Below, piece after piece: positions 36,397 to 44,288 of a stretch of DNA of 64,000 nucleotides (positions within the stretch are counted from its first letter, which is position 1; each line of letters starts with the position of its first letter). The notes beneath the pieces were generated by a model, which saw only the letters and a list, made by a program, of their open reading frames with translations, was not told where the DNA came from and ran no database searches. Position numbers and translations under genes: made by a program. Origin of the DNA: Modestobacter roseus (GTDB taxonomy: Bacteria > Actinomycetota > Actinomycetes > Mycobacteriales > Geodermatophilaceae); NCBI RefSeq assembly GCF_007994135.1, contig NZ_VLKF01000001.1, forward strand, positions 3,224,001 to 3,288,000. The letters run 5' to 3'.

Positions 36397-37866
36397 TCAG
36401 ACACTGATCCGGTACTGGGCGATCTTGCGGTAGAGGGTCGCCCGGGACAGGCCGAGCTCGGCGGCGGCCCGGCCCACCGTGGTGCCGGGCCGGGTCAGGC
36501 AGCGCACCATCTCGTCGCGCTCCAGCTGCTCCAGCCGGGTCAGCGGCCGGGCGGCCTCGCTGAGCACGCCGGGCGGCAGGTGCTGGACGTCGACGACGTC
36601 GGTCCGCGCGGCGGCGTCCCGGACCGCGGCCCGCAGCTCCCGGACGTTGCCCGGCCAGGCGTGCGCCCGCAGCGTGCGGAGCGCCCGCGGGGTGAACTCC
36701 ACCTCGCGGTGGCGCAGCTGGGCGGCCAGCGCCCGGGCGAGCGGTTCGACGTCGTCCGGGCGGTGGCGCAGCGGCGGCACCTCGACGACGGCGTCCACCA
36801 GCGTCCGCAGCGCCTCGGGGAGTGCGGTGTAGCCGGCCGCGGTGACCACCAGCGGCGACGGCGCCCCGGGCGGGCGCCCGGCGGCGGCGACGTCCGCGGC
36901 CAGCTGCTCGGCGGCCCACGCCGGCAGCGCGTCGGCGTCGCCGAGGACGACGCAGGTGTCGGGCGCGCGCAGTTCCGGGGACCACAGGGCGAGCCACCCG
37001 GCGACGTCCTCGGCTGCGGGCGGGCGGGCCACGAGCACCCGTTCCCGCAGGCCGGCGGCCCGGCGGGCGAGGGACGCCGCCGTCGCGCGCCCGGCCCCCG
37101 GCTCGCCGACCACGGCGACCACCCGGCCGGCCGCGACCGCCGTCCGCACCGAGGCGACCGCCGCCCGCCAGCCGGCGGAGGTGCACGGGTCGGCGTCGCC
37201 GGCCGGGCACTGCCCGGCGAGCACGTGGAAGACCGTCCCCCGGGTCGGCGGCAGGGGGGCGCCACCGCCGGCTCGCACCTGCATCAGCGCCGTCGTGTTG
37301 CCCGCGGCGGCCTGCGCGAGCGCGAGCAGCAGGTCGGAGGAGGCCTGCGACCAGGTGGTCAGGTTGATGCTGCCGACGAGCCCGCCGCCGCGCGGGTCGA
37401 GCACCGGCACGGCGGCGCAGGTGTAGCGCCGCAGCGGGGCCACGTAGTGCTCGTCGCCGCGCACCAGCGTGGGCACCCGGTCGGCGAGCGCCAGCCCCAG
37501 CCCGTTGGTGCCCGCGGTCTGCTCGCCGAAGTAGAACCCGGGCGCCAGGTGCACCCGGTCCAGCGAGCGGTTGATGGCCGGGTCGTCGCACCAGCGGCCG
37601 AGCACCAGGCCCTGCGGGTCGGTGAGCATGAAGCCGACGGGCTCACCGGCCAGGGTGCCGTGCAGGGCGCGCACGACCTCGGCACCGCACTCGTAGAACA
37701 GCGAGTCGGTCGGCACGCCGTCGGCGTAGACCGGCACGACCTCCTCCGGCGTGACGCCGTAGCGCTCGCTGCGCTGCCAGGAGGCCCGGACCCGCGCCGG
37801 ACTGCTCGGCGCGACGGCGGCGGGCGGGACGGTGGCGGGCACCGGGACGGCGGGACCAGCGGGCAC
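36397..37866 (-). CDS. AcoR/MimR-type transcriptional regulator (GAF, degenerate AAA+, Fis HTH)
   Basis: A 489-residue activator. An N-terminal sensor with GAF-like region (about 60-230, including FYFGEQTAGTNGLGLAL, typical of AcoR) precedes an AAA+-derived domain (about 265-415) and a Fis-type helix-turn-helix (about 445-489; GRAAAELGLSRATLYRKI). The P-loop is altered (GEPGAGRAT, Lys to Arg) and no GAFTGA loop exists, so it cannot contact sigma-54 in the usual way. GTG 37866 has GGGGAGG 5 bp upstream. It diverges from the amidohydrolase operon and should control it. MimR of propane monooxygenase clusters is the closest model. Confidence 0.85.
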   Translation of the reverse strand: MPAGPAVPVPATVPPAAVAPSSPARVRASWQRSERYGVTPEEVVPVYADGVPTDSLFYECGAEVVRALHGTLAGEPVGFMLTDPQGLVLGRWCDDPAINRSLDRVHLAPGFYFGEQTAGTNGLGLALADRVPTLVRGDEHYVAPLRRYTCAAVPVLDPRGGGLVGSINLTTWSQASSDLLLALAQAAAGNTTALMQVRAGGGAPLPPTRGTVFHVLAGQCPAGDADPCTSAGWRAAVASVRTAVAAGRVVAVVGEPGAGRATAASLARRAAGLRERVLVARPPAAEDVAGWLALWSPELRAPDTCVVLGDADALPAWAAEQLAADVAAAGRPPGAPSPLVVTAAGYTALPEALRTLVDAVVEVPPLRHRPDDVEPLARALAAQLRHREVEFTPRALRTLRAHAWPGNVRELRAAVRDAAARTDVVDVQHLPPGVLSEAARPLTRLEQLERDEMVRCLTRPGTTVGRAAAELGLSRATLYRKIAQYRISV

Positions 37867-37952
37867 GGCTGCCTCCCCGGGAACGCTCCGATGCGTACCG
37901 ACGAATGTAGGCCCGTCCTGTGACGCGGGCCACGACCGAGCAGCACGCGCGT

Positions 37953-37973
37953 GCTGTCTCAAAGTGAGACAGC
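37953..37973. promoter_or_regulatory. Proposed operator of the AcoR/MimR-type regulator
   Basis: GCTGTCTCA-AAG-TGAGACAGC, two 9-bp perfect arms around 3 bp, in the 201-bp divergent gap: 87 bp upstream of the regulator start and 95 bp before the amidohydrolase ATG. Dyad symmetry of this size fits a dimeric Fis-type helix-turn-helix, and the distance suits an upstream activating site. Confidence 0.65.
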
Positions 37974-38067
37974 GGTCCCCTGCCCCGGCGTCCCGGCCGC
38001 TCCTAGCGTCGTCCCCGATGTGACCCAGTTCGCAATGCGGCGGCTGGGGAGGTCGAGGAGGACCCCG

Positions 38068-39111
38068 ATGTACAGCAAGGACGGCGAGGACTACTTCGTG
38101 GTCGACGCGCACATCGCCCTGTGGGACGCGCGCCAGGAGAACCAGCGGAACGTGCACGGCAAGCAGTTCATCGACTGCTTCTACGACTACCACCGCAACC
38201 TCAGCCCGGAGTCCGAGGTCTGGCCCTACGAGGAGTACCTCTACCAGGGCGGCGAGCGGCTGATGCGGGACGTGTTCGGCAACGGCATCGTCGACCACGC
38301 GATCTTCCAGCCCGCCCGGCTCGGCGAGTTCTACCACCGCGGGTTCGGCCAGACCGAGGAGGCGTTCGCGCTCGCCCAGGAGCACCCGGACAAGCTCACC
38401 TACAACCACTGGTGGGACCCGCGCGACGGCGAGAACGGCCTGGACCAGCTGCGCGCGGACGCCGAGCGGTTCGGCCTGAAGGGCGTGAAGCTCTACACCG
38501 CCGACTGGCACGGGGAGTCCCGTGGCTGGAAGCTCACCGACCCGATGGCCTACCGGTACCTCGAGGCCTGCCGGGAGCTGGGCATCACGAACATCCACAT
38601 CCACAAGGGCCCGACGATCCGCCCGCTGGACCGGGACGCCTTCGACGTCGCCGACGTCGACCACGCGGCCACCGACTTCACCGACCTCAACTTCATCGTC
38701 GAGCACTGCGGCCTGCCCCGGCTGGAGGACTTCTGCTGGATCGCCACCCAGGAGCCCAACGTGTACGCCGGCCTGGCGGTGGCGATCCCGTTCATCCACA
38801 CCCGGCCGCGGTACTTCGCGCAGATCATGGGCGAGCTCGTCTACTGGCTCGGGGAGGACCGGATCCTGTTCTCCAGCGACTACGCGCTGTGGACGCCGAC
38901 CTGGCTGGTCGAGCGGTTCGTGGACTTCCAGATCCCGGAGGACATGGCCGAGTACGCAGCGCTGACCACCGAGGTGAAGAAGAAGGTGCTCGGGCTCAAC
39001 GCCGCGAAGCTCTACGACCTCCCGGTGCCCGAGCGGCTGCGGCTACCCGACGCGGCCGAACCGGCCACCGGCCCGCGCCAGCCGGCCGCCGCCGACCTGG
39101 CGATGTCCTGA
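38068..39111 (+). CDS. Amidohydrolase-family protein of di-iron monooxygenase clusters
   Basis: A 347-residue TIM-barrel metal-dependent hydrolase of the amidohydrolase_2 type. Candidate ligands are in FVVDAHIALWD, IHIHKGP, VEHCGLPRLEDF and FSSDYALW. The first motif reads HIA rather than HxH, so the metal site may be mononuclear. The opening MYSKDGEDYF and NVHGKQFIDCFYDYHRN match the protein encoded beside propane/acetone monooxygenase (mimABCD/prmABCD) genes in mycobacteria and rhodococci. Its role there is unproven, perhaps enzyme maturation. AGGAGG lies 7 bp before ATG 38068. Confidence 0.9.
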   Translation: MYSKDGEDYFVVDAHIALWDARQENQRNVHGKQFIDCFYDYHRNLSPESEVWPYEEYLYQGGERLMRDVFGNGIVDHAIFQPARLGEFYHRGFGQTEEAFALAQEHPDKLTYNHWWDPRDGENGLDQLRADAERFGLKGVKLYTADWHGESRGWKLTDPMAYRYLEACRELGITNIHIHKGPTIRPLDRDAFDVADVDHAATDFTDLNFIVEHCGLPRLEDFCWIATQEPNVYAGLAVAIPFIHTRPRYFAQIMGELVYWLGEDRILFSSDYALWTPTWLVERFVDFQIPEDMAEYAALTTEVKKKVLGLNAAKLYDLPVPERLRLPDAAEPATGPRQPAAADLAMS

Positions 39112-39899
39112 TGACGGCGATGCTGCTGGCAGGCCCCACCGAGACCGACGTCCGTGCCGCCCTGGGCGCCGTCGTCGACCCGGAGCTCGACGAGCCGATC
39201 ACCGACCTGGGGTTCGTCCGGTCGCTGACCGTCACGGGGTCGGCGGTGGAGGTGCACCTGCGGCTGCCCACCTCGTTCTGCGCACCGAACTTCGCCTGGC
39301 TGATGTGCGCCGACGCCCACGACGCGGTCTCCGCCGTGCCGGGGGTGGGCCGGGTGGTGGTGGAGCTCGACGACCACCACGACTCCGACCTGATCAACCG
39401 CGGCCTGGCCGCCGGGGCCGGCTACCGCGGCACCTTCGGCCACGAGGCGGAGGAGTCGCTGGACGAGCTGCGCGCGACCTTCCAGCGGAAGGCGCACACG
39501 GCGGCGATGGAGCGGGCGCTCACCGCGCTGCTGCGCGCCGACCGGTCGCGCACCGAGGCGGACGTGCACCGGCTGACCCTGGGCGACCTGCCGACCGGCG
39601 CGCCGACGACGGCGGCGCTGCTGCGCCGGCGGGCCACCCTCGGCCTGCCGACGGACGACGCCGCCCCGGTCCTGGTCGCCGCCGACGGCACCCCGCCGGC
39701 CCCGGCCGAGGCCGCCCTGTTCCTGCGGAAGGCGCGGTCGGTGCGCATCTCCGTCGACGGCAACGCGCACTTCTGCCGCGGCCTGCTCGCCACCCGCTAC
39801 CCCGGTGCCGAGGCCGACCAGACGCACCGGTCCAGCGTGGACGACGTCCCGCTGCCCGGCCCGACCCGCCCCACGATCCCCCTGGAGGTCCTGTCATGA
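39111..39899 (+). CDS. DUF59/PaaD-like metal-sulfur cluster assembly factor
   Basis: A 262-residue protein. The N-terminal DUF59 (MIP18/PaaD) domain (about 8-90) contains DVRAALGAVVDPELDEPITDLGFV and the cysteine in TSFCAPNFAW, used for Fe-S cluster handling. A helical C-terminal region of about 170 residues is specific to monooxygenase clusters. Its ATG overlaps the amidohydrolase stop (TGATG) and its stop overlaps the dehydrogenase ATG (ATGA), so the three proteins are made in step. It likely helps install the Fe-S or di-iron centre of the oxygenase or its reductase, neither of which is in the window. Confidence 0.85.
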   Translation: MTAMLLAGPTETDVRAALGAVVDPELDEPITDLGFVRSLTVTGSAVEVHLRLPTSFCAPNFAWLMCADAHDAVSAVPGVGRVVVELDDHHDSDLINRGLAAGAGYRGTFGHEAEESLDELRATFQRKAHTAAMERALTALLRADRSRTEADVHRLTLGDLPTGAPTTAALLRRRATLGLPTDDAAPVLVAADGTPPAPAEAALFLRKARSVRISVDGNAHFCRGLLATRYPGAEADQTHRSSVDDVPLPGPTRPTIPLEVLS

Positions 39900-40921
39900 G
39901 AGCCGTCCGCGTCACCGGCTACCACCAGCCGCTCCGGATGGACGACGTCCCGAAGCCGGAGGTCACCGGCCCGCACGACGTGATCGTGCGGATCGGTGGT
40001 GCCGGGGTCTGCCGCACCGACCTGCACATCCTGGAAGGTCAGTGGGCGGAGAAGTCCCAGGTCGCGCTGCCCTACACGATCGGGCACGAGAACGCCGGCT
40101 GGGTCGAGGCCGTCGGCAGCGCGGTCAGCAACGTCGCCGAGGGCGACAAGGTGATCCTGCACCCGCTGGTCACCTGCGGGCTGTGCCGCGCCTGCCGGTC
40201 CGGCGACGACGTGCACTGCGAGAACTCGCAGTTCCCCGGGATCGACAGCGACGGCGGGTACGCCGAGTACCTGAAGACGACGGCGCGCAGCGTGGTGCGG
40301 ATCGACGACGCCCTGGAGCCGGCCGACGTCGCCGCGCTGGCCGACGCCGGCCTCACGGCGTACCACGCGGTGGCGAAGGCGGCCCGCCGGCTGCGGCCGG
40401 GGTTCCGCTGCGTGATGATCGGCGCCGGCGGGCTGGGGCACATCGGCATCCAGGTGCTCAAGGCGCTCTCGCCGGCCGAGCTGATCGTCGTCGACCGGAA
40501 CCCCGACGCGCTGAAGCTGGCCGAGTCGATCGGTGCCGACCGCTCGGTGCTGGCCGACGGCAGCCAGGTCGAGCAGGTGCAGGAGCTCACCGGCGGGCAC
40601 GGCGCCGAGGTGGTCGTGGACTTCGTCGGCGAGGGCGGCTCGACGAAGGAGGGCCTGGCGATGACCCGCCGGGCCGGGGACTACCTGGTGGTCGGGTACG
40701 GCGAGAACGTCGACGTCCCGACGATCGACCTGGTCTCCGCGGAGGTCAACGTGCTGGGCAACCTGGTCGGGAGCTACAACGACCTGGTCGACCTGATGGC
40801 GCTGGCGGCGCAGCAGAAGGTCACGCTGCACACCGCGAAGTACGCGCTGGACGACTACCAGTCGGCGATCGACGACCTCGACGCCGGCCGGGTCCGCGGC
40901 CGCGCCATCCTCGTGCCGTGA
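39896..40921 (+). CDS. NAD(P)-dependent zinc alcohol dehydrogenase
   Basis: A medium-chain dehydrogenase of 341 residues. Catalytic zinc ligands are in GVCRTDLHI and GHENAGWV, the structural zinc site is CGLCRACRSGDDVHC, and the cofactor loop is GAGGLGHIGIQVLK. In comparable loci this enzyme oxidises the alcohol made by a propane- or acetone-type monooxygenase, for example 2-propanol to acetone. It is the last gene of the operon and is closed by a 17-bp stem. Confidence 0.92.
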   Translation: MRAVRVTGYHQPLRMDDVPKPEVTGPHDVIVRIGGAGVCRTDLHILEGQWAEKSQVALPYTIGHENAGWVEAVGSAVSNVAEGDKVILHPLVTCGLCRACRSGDDVHCENSQFPGIDSDGGYAEYLKTTARSVVRIDDALEPADVAALADAGLTAYHAVAKAARRLRPGFRCVMIGAGGLGHIGIQVLKALSPAELIVVDRNPDALKLAESIGADRSVLADGSQVEQVQELTGGHGAEVVVDFVGEGGSTKEGLAMTRRAGDYLVVGYGENVDVPTIDLVSAEVNVLGNLVGSYNDLVDLMALAAQQKVTLHTAKYALDDYQSAIDDLDAGRVRGRAILVP

Positions 40922-40924
40922 CGC

Positions 40925-40962
40925 CCCGGGTGGGGCCGAGAGCGTTCTCGGCCCCACCCGGG
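40925..40962. terminator. Bidirectional terminator after the alcohol dehydrogenase gene
   Basis: A 17-bp perfect stem (40925-40941 with 40946-40962) and a 4-nt loop, GCGT, between the dehydrogenase stop and the convergent GPGG microprotein stop at 40967. Confidence 0.9.
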
Positions 40963-40966
40963 CAGG

Positions 40967-41110
40967 TCAGGCGAAGAGGCTCACGCCTCCCGGGCCGACC
41001 AGCAGCCCGACGACGATCAGCACGATCCCCCACAGCAGCTGCTTGCGGACGATCGCGACGATCCCCGCGACGACGAGCACGACTGCCAGGATCCAGAGCA
41101 ACGTGGCCAT
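40967..41110 (-). CDS. GPGG-motif small membrane protein
   Basis: A 47-residue protein: MATLLWILAVVLVVAGIVAI, then RKQLLWGIVLIVVGLLV, ending GPGGVSLFA. Two hydrophobic helices form a hairpin with a basic turn, and the C-terminal GPGG plus Phe is the mark of a widespread actinobacterial microprotein family of unknown function. A purine-rich AGGGGTGG lies 5 bp before ATG 41110. It is convergent with the alcohol dehydrogenase gene. Confidence 0.85.
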   Translation of the reverse strand: MATLLWILAVVLVVAGIVAIVRKQLLWGIVLIVVGLLVGPGGVSLFA

Positions 41111-41229
41111 GATCCACCCCTCTTCTCGAGGCGGCGCCTGATGGCACCGCCGACCGGAGGCAGACGTTAACGAGACCTCACGGTCTCGGCATCGGGACGA
41201 TCAAGATCCGGATCCAGTGGAAGCGCAGG

Positions 41230-41634
41230 TCAGGGGACGAGCGTCGGGTCGCAGTCGCGCAGCAGCTCGGTGCAGCGCTGCTCCTCGTCCACCTCGCCGA
41301 TCCGCCCGGCCGCCGCGGCCAGCACCGTGACGCAGCGCAGGAACCCGCGGTTGGGCTCGTGCGACCACGGCACCGGGCCGAAGCCCTTCCAGCCGTTGCG
41401 GCGCAGTGCGTCCAGCCCCCGGTGGTAGCCGGTGCGCGCGTAGGCGTAGGCCTCGATCGTCCGGCCGGCTCCCAGCGCACCCTCCGCCAGCGCCGCCCAC
41501 GCGGCGCTGGAGGTGGGGTGGGTGGCCGCGACCCCCGCGGGGTCGACACCGCTGGCCAGGCCCGCGGTGCCCGGGTCGACCGGCAGCAGGGTGGCCGGCG
41601 GCTCGCCGAGCAGGTTGCGGTGGGAGTGCGTCAC
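41230..41634 (-). CDS. DUF3151 family protein
   Basis: A 134-residue soluble protein of the actinobacterial DUF3151 family, identified by NLLGEPPATLLP, AYAYARTGYHRGLDALRRNGWKG and PVPWSHEPNRGFLR. The function is unknown, but it keeps its place next to fba (compare Rv0360c and Rv0363c in M. tuberculosis). GTG 41634 lies 1 bp from the fba stop, so it is translated after fba. Confidence 0.92.
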   Translation of the reverse strand: MTHSHRNLLGEPPATLLPVDPGTAGLASGVDPAGVAATHPTSSAAWAALAEGALGAGRTIEAYAYARTGYHRGLDALRRNGWKGFGPVPWSHEPNRGFLRCVTVLAAAAGRIGEVDEEQRCTELLRDCDPTLVP

Positions 41635-41635
41635 G

Positions 41636-42667
41636 TCAGGCCGCCTGCGACTGGCCGGCGGACAGCAGGTCCTCGCAGGCCTGCACGACGCGGTCGGCCA
41701 TCGCCGCCTCGGCCACCTTCATGTAGGTGCGCGGGTCGTAGGTCTTCTTCACGCCCACCTCGCCGTCCACCTTCAGCACGCCGTCGTAGTTGCTGAACAT
41801 GTGGCCGGCGATGGCCCGGGTCAGCGCGTACTGGGTGTCGGTGTCGACGTTCATCTTCACCACGCCGTAGGAGATCGCCTCCCGGATGTCGGACAGGTCC
41901 GAGCCGGAGCCGCCGTGGAAGACCAGGTTGAACGGCTTGGCGTCGCCGAGCCCGAACTGCTCGGCGACGACGGCCTGCCCGCGCTGCAGCACGTCGGGGC
42001 GGAGCTTGACGTTGCCCGGCTTGTAGACGCCGTGCACGTTGCCGAAGGTGGCGGCGAGCAGGTAGACGCCCTTCTCCCCGAGCCCGAGCGCCTCGGCGGT
42101 GCGGACGAAGTCGCCGTCGGCGGTGTACAGCTTCTCGTTGATCTCGTGGGCGACGCCGTCCTCCTCGCCGCCGACGACGCCGATCTCGACCTCGAGCACG
42201 ATCTTGGCCGCGGCGCACTTCTCGATGAGCTCCTGGGCGATCTCCAGGTTCTCGGTCAGCTCCACGGCCGAGCCGTCCCACATGTGCGACTGGAACAGCG
42301 GCGCCTGCCCGGCGTCGACCCGGTCCTGGCTGATCGCGATCAGCGGGCGGACGTAGCTGTCCAGCTTGTCCTTCTGGCAGTGGTCGGTGTGCAGCGCCAC
42401 GTTGATCGGGTACCGCTCGGCCACCACGTGGGCGAACTCGGCCAGCGCGACGGCGCCGGTCACCATGTCCTTCACCCGGGTGCCGGAGCCGAACTCCGCG
42501 CCGCCGGTGGAGAACTGGATGATCCCGTCACTGCCGGCGTCGGCGAACCCGCGCAGCGCGGCGTTGATCGTCTCCGAGGAGGTGCAGTTGATCGCCGGGT
42601 AGGCGAACCCGCCCTCCTTGGCACGGCTGATCATGTCGGCGTAGACCTCGGGGGTCGCGATGGGCAT
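41636..42667 (-). CDS. fba: Class II fructose-bisphosphate aldolase
   Basis: Zinc-dependent aldolase of glycolysis and gluconeogenesis, 343 residues, long class IIA type. Zinc ligands are in VALHTDHCQ, VLEVEIGVVGGEEDG, AATFGNVHG and VFHGGSGS. The N-terminal MPIATPEVYADMISRAKEGGFAYPAINC is typical. It is the only aldolase gene seen here. It is followed within 2 bp by the DUF3151 gene. Confidence 0.97.
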   Translation of the reverse strand: MPIATPEVYADMISRAKEGGFAYPAINCTSSETINAALRGFADAGSDGIIQFSTGGAEFGSGTRVKDMVTGAVALAEFAHVVAERYPINVALHTDHCQKDKLDSYVRPLIAISQDRVDAGQAPLFQSHMWDGSAVELTENLEIAQELIEKCAAAKIVLEVEIGVVGGEEDGVAHEINEKLYTADGDFVRTAEALGLGEKGVYLLAATFGNVHGVYKPGNVKLRPDVLQRGQAVVAEQFGLGDAKPFNLVFHGGSGSDLSDIREAISYGVVKMNVDTDTQYALTRAIAGHMFSNYDGVLKVDGEVGVKKTYDPRTYMKVAEAAMADRVVQACEDLLSAGQSQAA

Positions 42668-42766
42668 GCGGTGCTCTCCTGACGTCGGGACCAGCGGCTC
42701 CTGCTCGCCGGTCAGTATCCCGCTGGCCGGTCCGGGGGTGGTCCCCAGGTCACCCCCGCGGACGGA

Positions 42767-43369
42767 TCACCCCAGGCCGAGGTCGGCGAGCTCGAAGGCC
42801 GCGCGGTACTCCAGCCCGGCTTCCTCGACCGCCGCACGGGCCCCACGGTCGACGACCACGGCCACGCCGACCACCTCCGCGCCGGCCTCGCGCAGCGCCT
42901 CGACCGCCTGCAGCACGCTGCCCCCGGTGGTCGAGGTGTCCTCGACGGCGAGCACAGTCCGGCCGGCCACGTCCGGGCCCTCGATCCGCCGCTGCAGGCC
43001 GTGCGCCTTGCCCTGCTTGCGCACGACGCAGGCGTCGAGGAAGCCCTCCCCGGCGGCGGCCGCGTGCAGCATCGCGGTGGCGACCGGGTCGGCGCCCAGC
43101 GTGAGCCCGCCGACGACGTCGTAGTGCAGGTCGCCGGTGAGCTGGCGCATCACCCGGCCGACCAGCGGGGCCGCCTCGTGGTGCAGCGTCACCCGGCGCA
43201 GGTCGACGTACCAGTCGGCCTCGCGGCCGGAGGAGAGGGTGACCTTCCCGCGGACGACGGCGAGCTCGACGACGAGCTCCAGCAACCGGTCGCGGTCGGG
43301 GTGGGTGGCCCCGTTCCAGGGGCCCGGCCCGAGGGACGAGGGGTGGGGGGGAACGGGGTCCTTCGACAT
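42767..43369 (-). CDS. pyrE: Orotate phosphoribosyltransferase
   Basis: Pyrimidine synthesis: orotate plus PRPP to OMP. It has 200 residues; the PRPP motif is VLAVEDTSTTGGSVLQAV, with SSGREADWYVDLRR and GGLTLGADPVATAML upstream. The first 25 residues (Pro/Gly-rich) are not conserved; ATG 43369 is used because internal starts lie within the domain. It is a lone pyrimidine gene, next to fba and the fasciclin gene. Confidence 0.95.
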   Translation of the reverse strand: MSKDPVPPHPSSLGPGPWNGATHPDRDRLLELVVELAVVRGKVTLSSGREADWYVDLRRVTLHHEAAPLVGRVMRQLTGDLHYDVVGGLTLGADPVATAMLHAAAAGEGFLDACVVRKQGKAHGLQRRIEGPDVAGRTVLAVEDTSTTGGSVLQAVEALREAGAEVVGVAVVVDRGARAAVEEAGLEYRAAFELADLGLG

Positions 43370-43379
43370 GCCCCCGACC

Positions 43380-44096
43380 CTACTGAGCGGGCGCGAGCAC
43401 CTGGTCGAGGACGTAGACGGTCGCGTTCGCCGTCTGCAGCGGCCCGCAGAGCAGCGTCGCCGGCGCGGCGCCGGCCACGGTGTCCTCCGCGGCCACCTGC
43501 ACCTCCGCCCCGCTGCCGGTGATCGTGAGCTCGTCGCCGAGCAGGGTGGTGTGCGCACCGGTCAGCTCGTCCAGGCCGAGGCGGCCGGGCACCACGTGGT
43601 GGGTGAGCAGCGCGGTGAGCCGCGGGACGTCGGCCTGCAGCTGCGGGAGCGCGTCCGGGCCGAGCGCGGCGAAGGCGGTGTCGGCCGGCGCGAGCACGGT
43701 GACCTCCTGCCGGGTGTTGAGCACGTCGACGAGGTTGGCGGTCACCACCGCCTGGGCCAGCGTGCCGAGCGCCGGGGTCTGGCTGATCGCGGTGGCCGCG
43801 GGCAGGCCGGCGTTCGCCGCCACGCTGCCCGGCCCCTCGGGCGGCAGCCCGGCGCACCCCGGCCCCACGGGCGTCCCGGCGGGCGCACCGCTGGCCGCAC
43901 CGGCCGATCCGGAGGCCGGTGCGGAGGAGCTGGTCTCCGCGGGGCTGCTGCTCGCCGCCGTCGCGCTCTCGTCGCCGTCGGCGGTGCAGCCGGTGGCCAG
44001 GGCCAGCAGGCCGCCGGCCAGGGCCGCGGCGAGGGCGCCGACCCAGGGGCGTCCGGCGGGTCGTGCGGCGGGTCGGCTCGGCCCGGTGGCCTTCAC
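43380..44096 (-). CDS. Fasciclin-domain lipoprotein
   Basis: A 238-residue surface protein. The signal ends in the lipobox ALATGC (Cys at about 38), followed by a Ser/Ala-rich linker (about 40-75) and one FAS1 domain with TVLAPADTAFAAL and LTHHVVPGRLG, the H1 and H2-like conserved regions. A related mycobacterial protein is MPT83/MPT70. It probably mediates adhesion. GGAG sits 6 bp before GTG 44096, at the edge of a 4 x 16 bp tandem repeat in the leader. Its stop is 10 bp from the pyrE start. Confidence 0.88.
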   Translation of the reverse strand: MKATGPSRPAARPAGRPWVGALAAALAGGLLALATGCTADGDESATAASSSPAETSSSAPASGSAGAASGAPAGTPVGPGCAGLPPEGPGSVAANAGLPAATAISQTPALGTLAQAVVTANLVDVLNTRQEVTVLAPADTAFAALGPDALPQLQADVPRLTALLTHHVVPGRLGLDELTGAHTTLLGDELTITGSGAEVQVAAEDTVAGAAPATLLCGPLQTANATVYVLDQVLAPAQ

Positions 44097-44104
44097 GGGT
44101 TCTC

Positions 44105-44168
44105 CTCTGCGGTGCTGCGGCTCTGCGGTGCTGCGGCTCTGCGGTGCTGCGGCTCTGCGGTGCTGCGG
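44105..44168. repeat. 4 x 16 bp perfect tandem repeat upstream of the fasciclin gene
   Basis: Four identical copies of CTCTGCGGTGCTGCGG, then a decayed fifth. On the minus strand the last copy runs into the Shine-Dalgarno of the lipoprotein gene. Copy-number change would alter leader length and possibly spacing or structure, not the coding frame. Perfect identity of the units indicates recent expansion. Confidence 0.9.
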
Positions 44169-44288
44169 CTCTACGGCGCGGGCCCGCTCCGGTCGTCGGG
44201 GGCGCTGGTGGTCGAGCATCGCATCCCGCCGACCGCCACACCGGGAGGTCAGCGGCTGGTGATCGTCCGGGCGTGCCACGCTGGCGGG

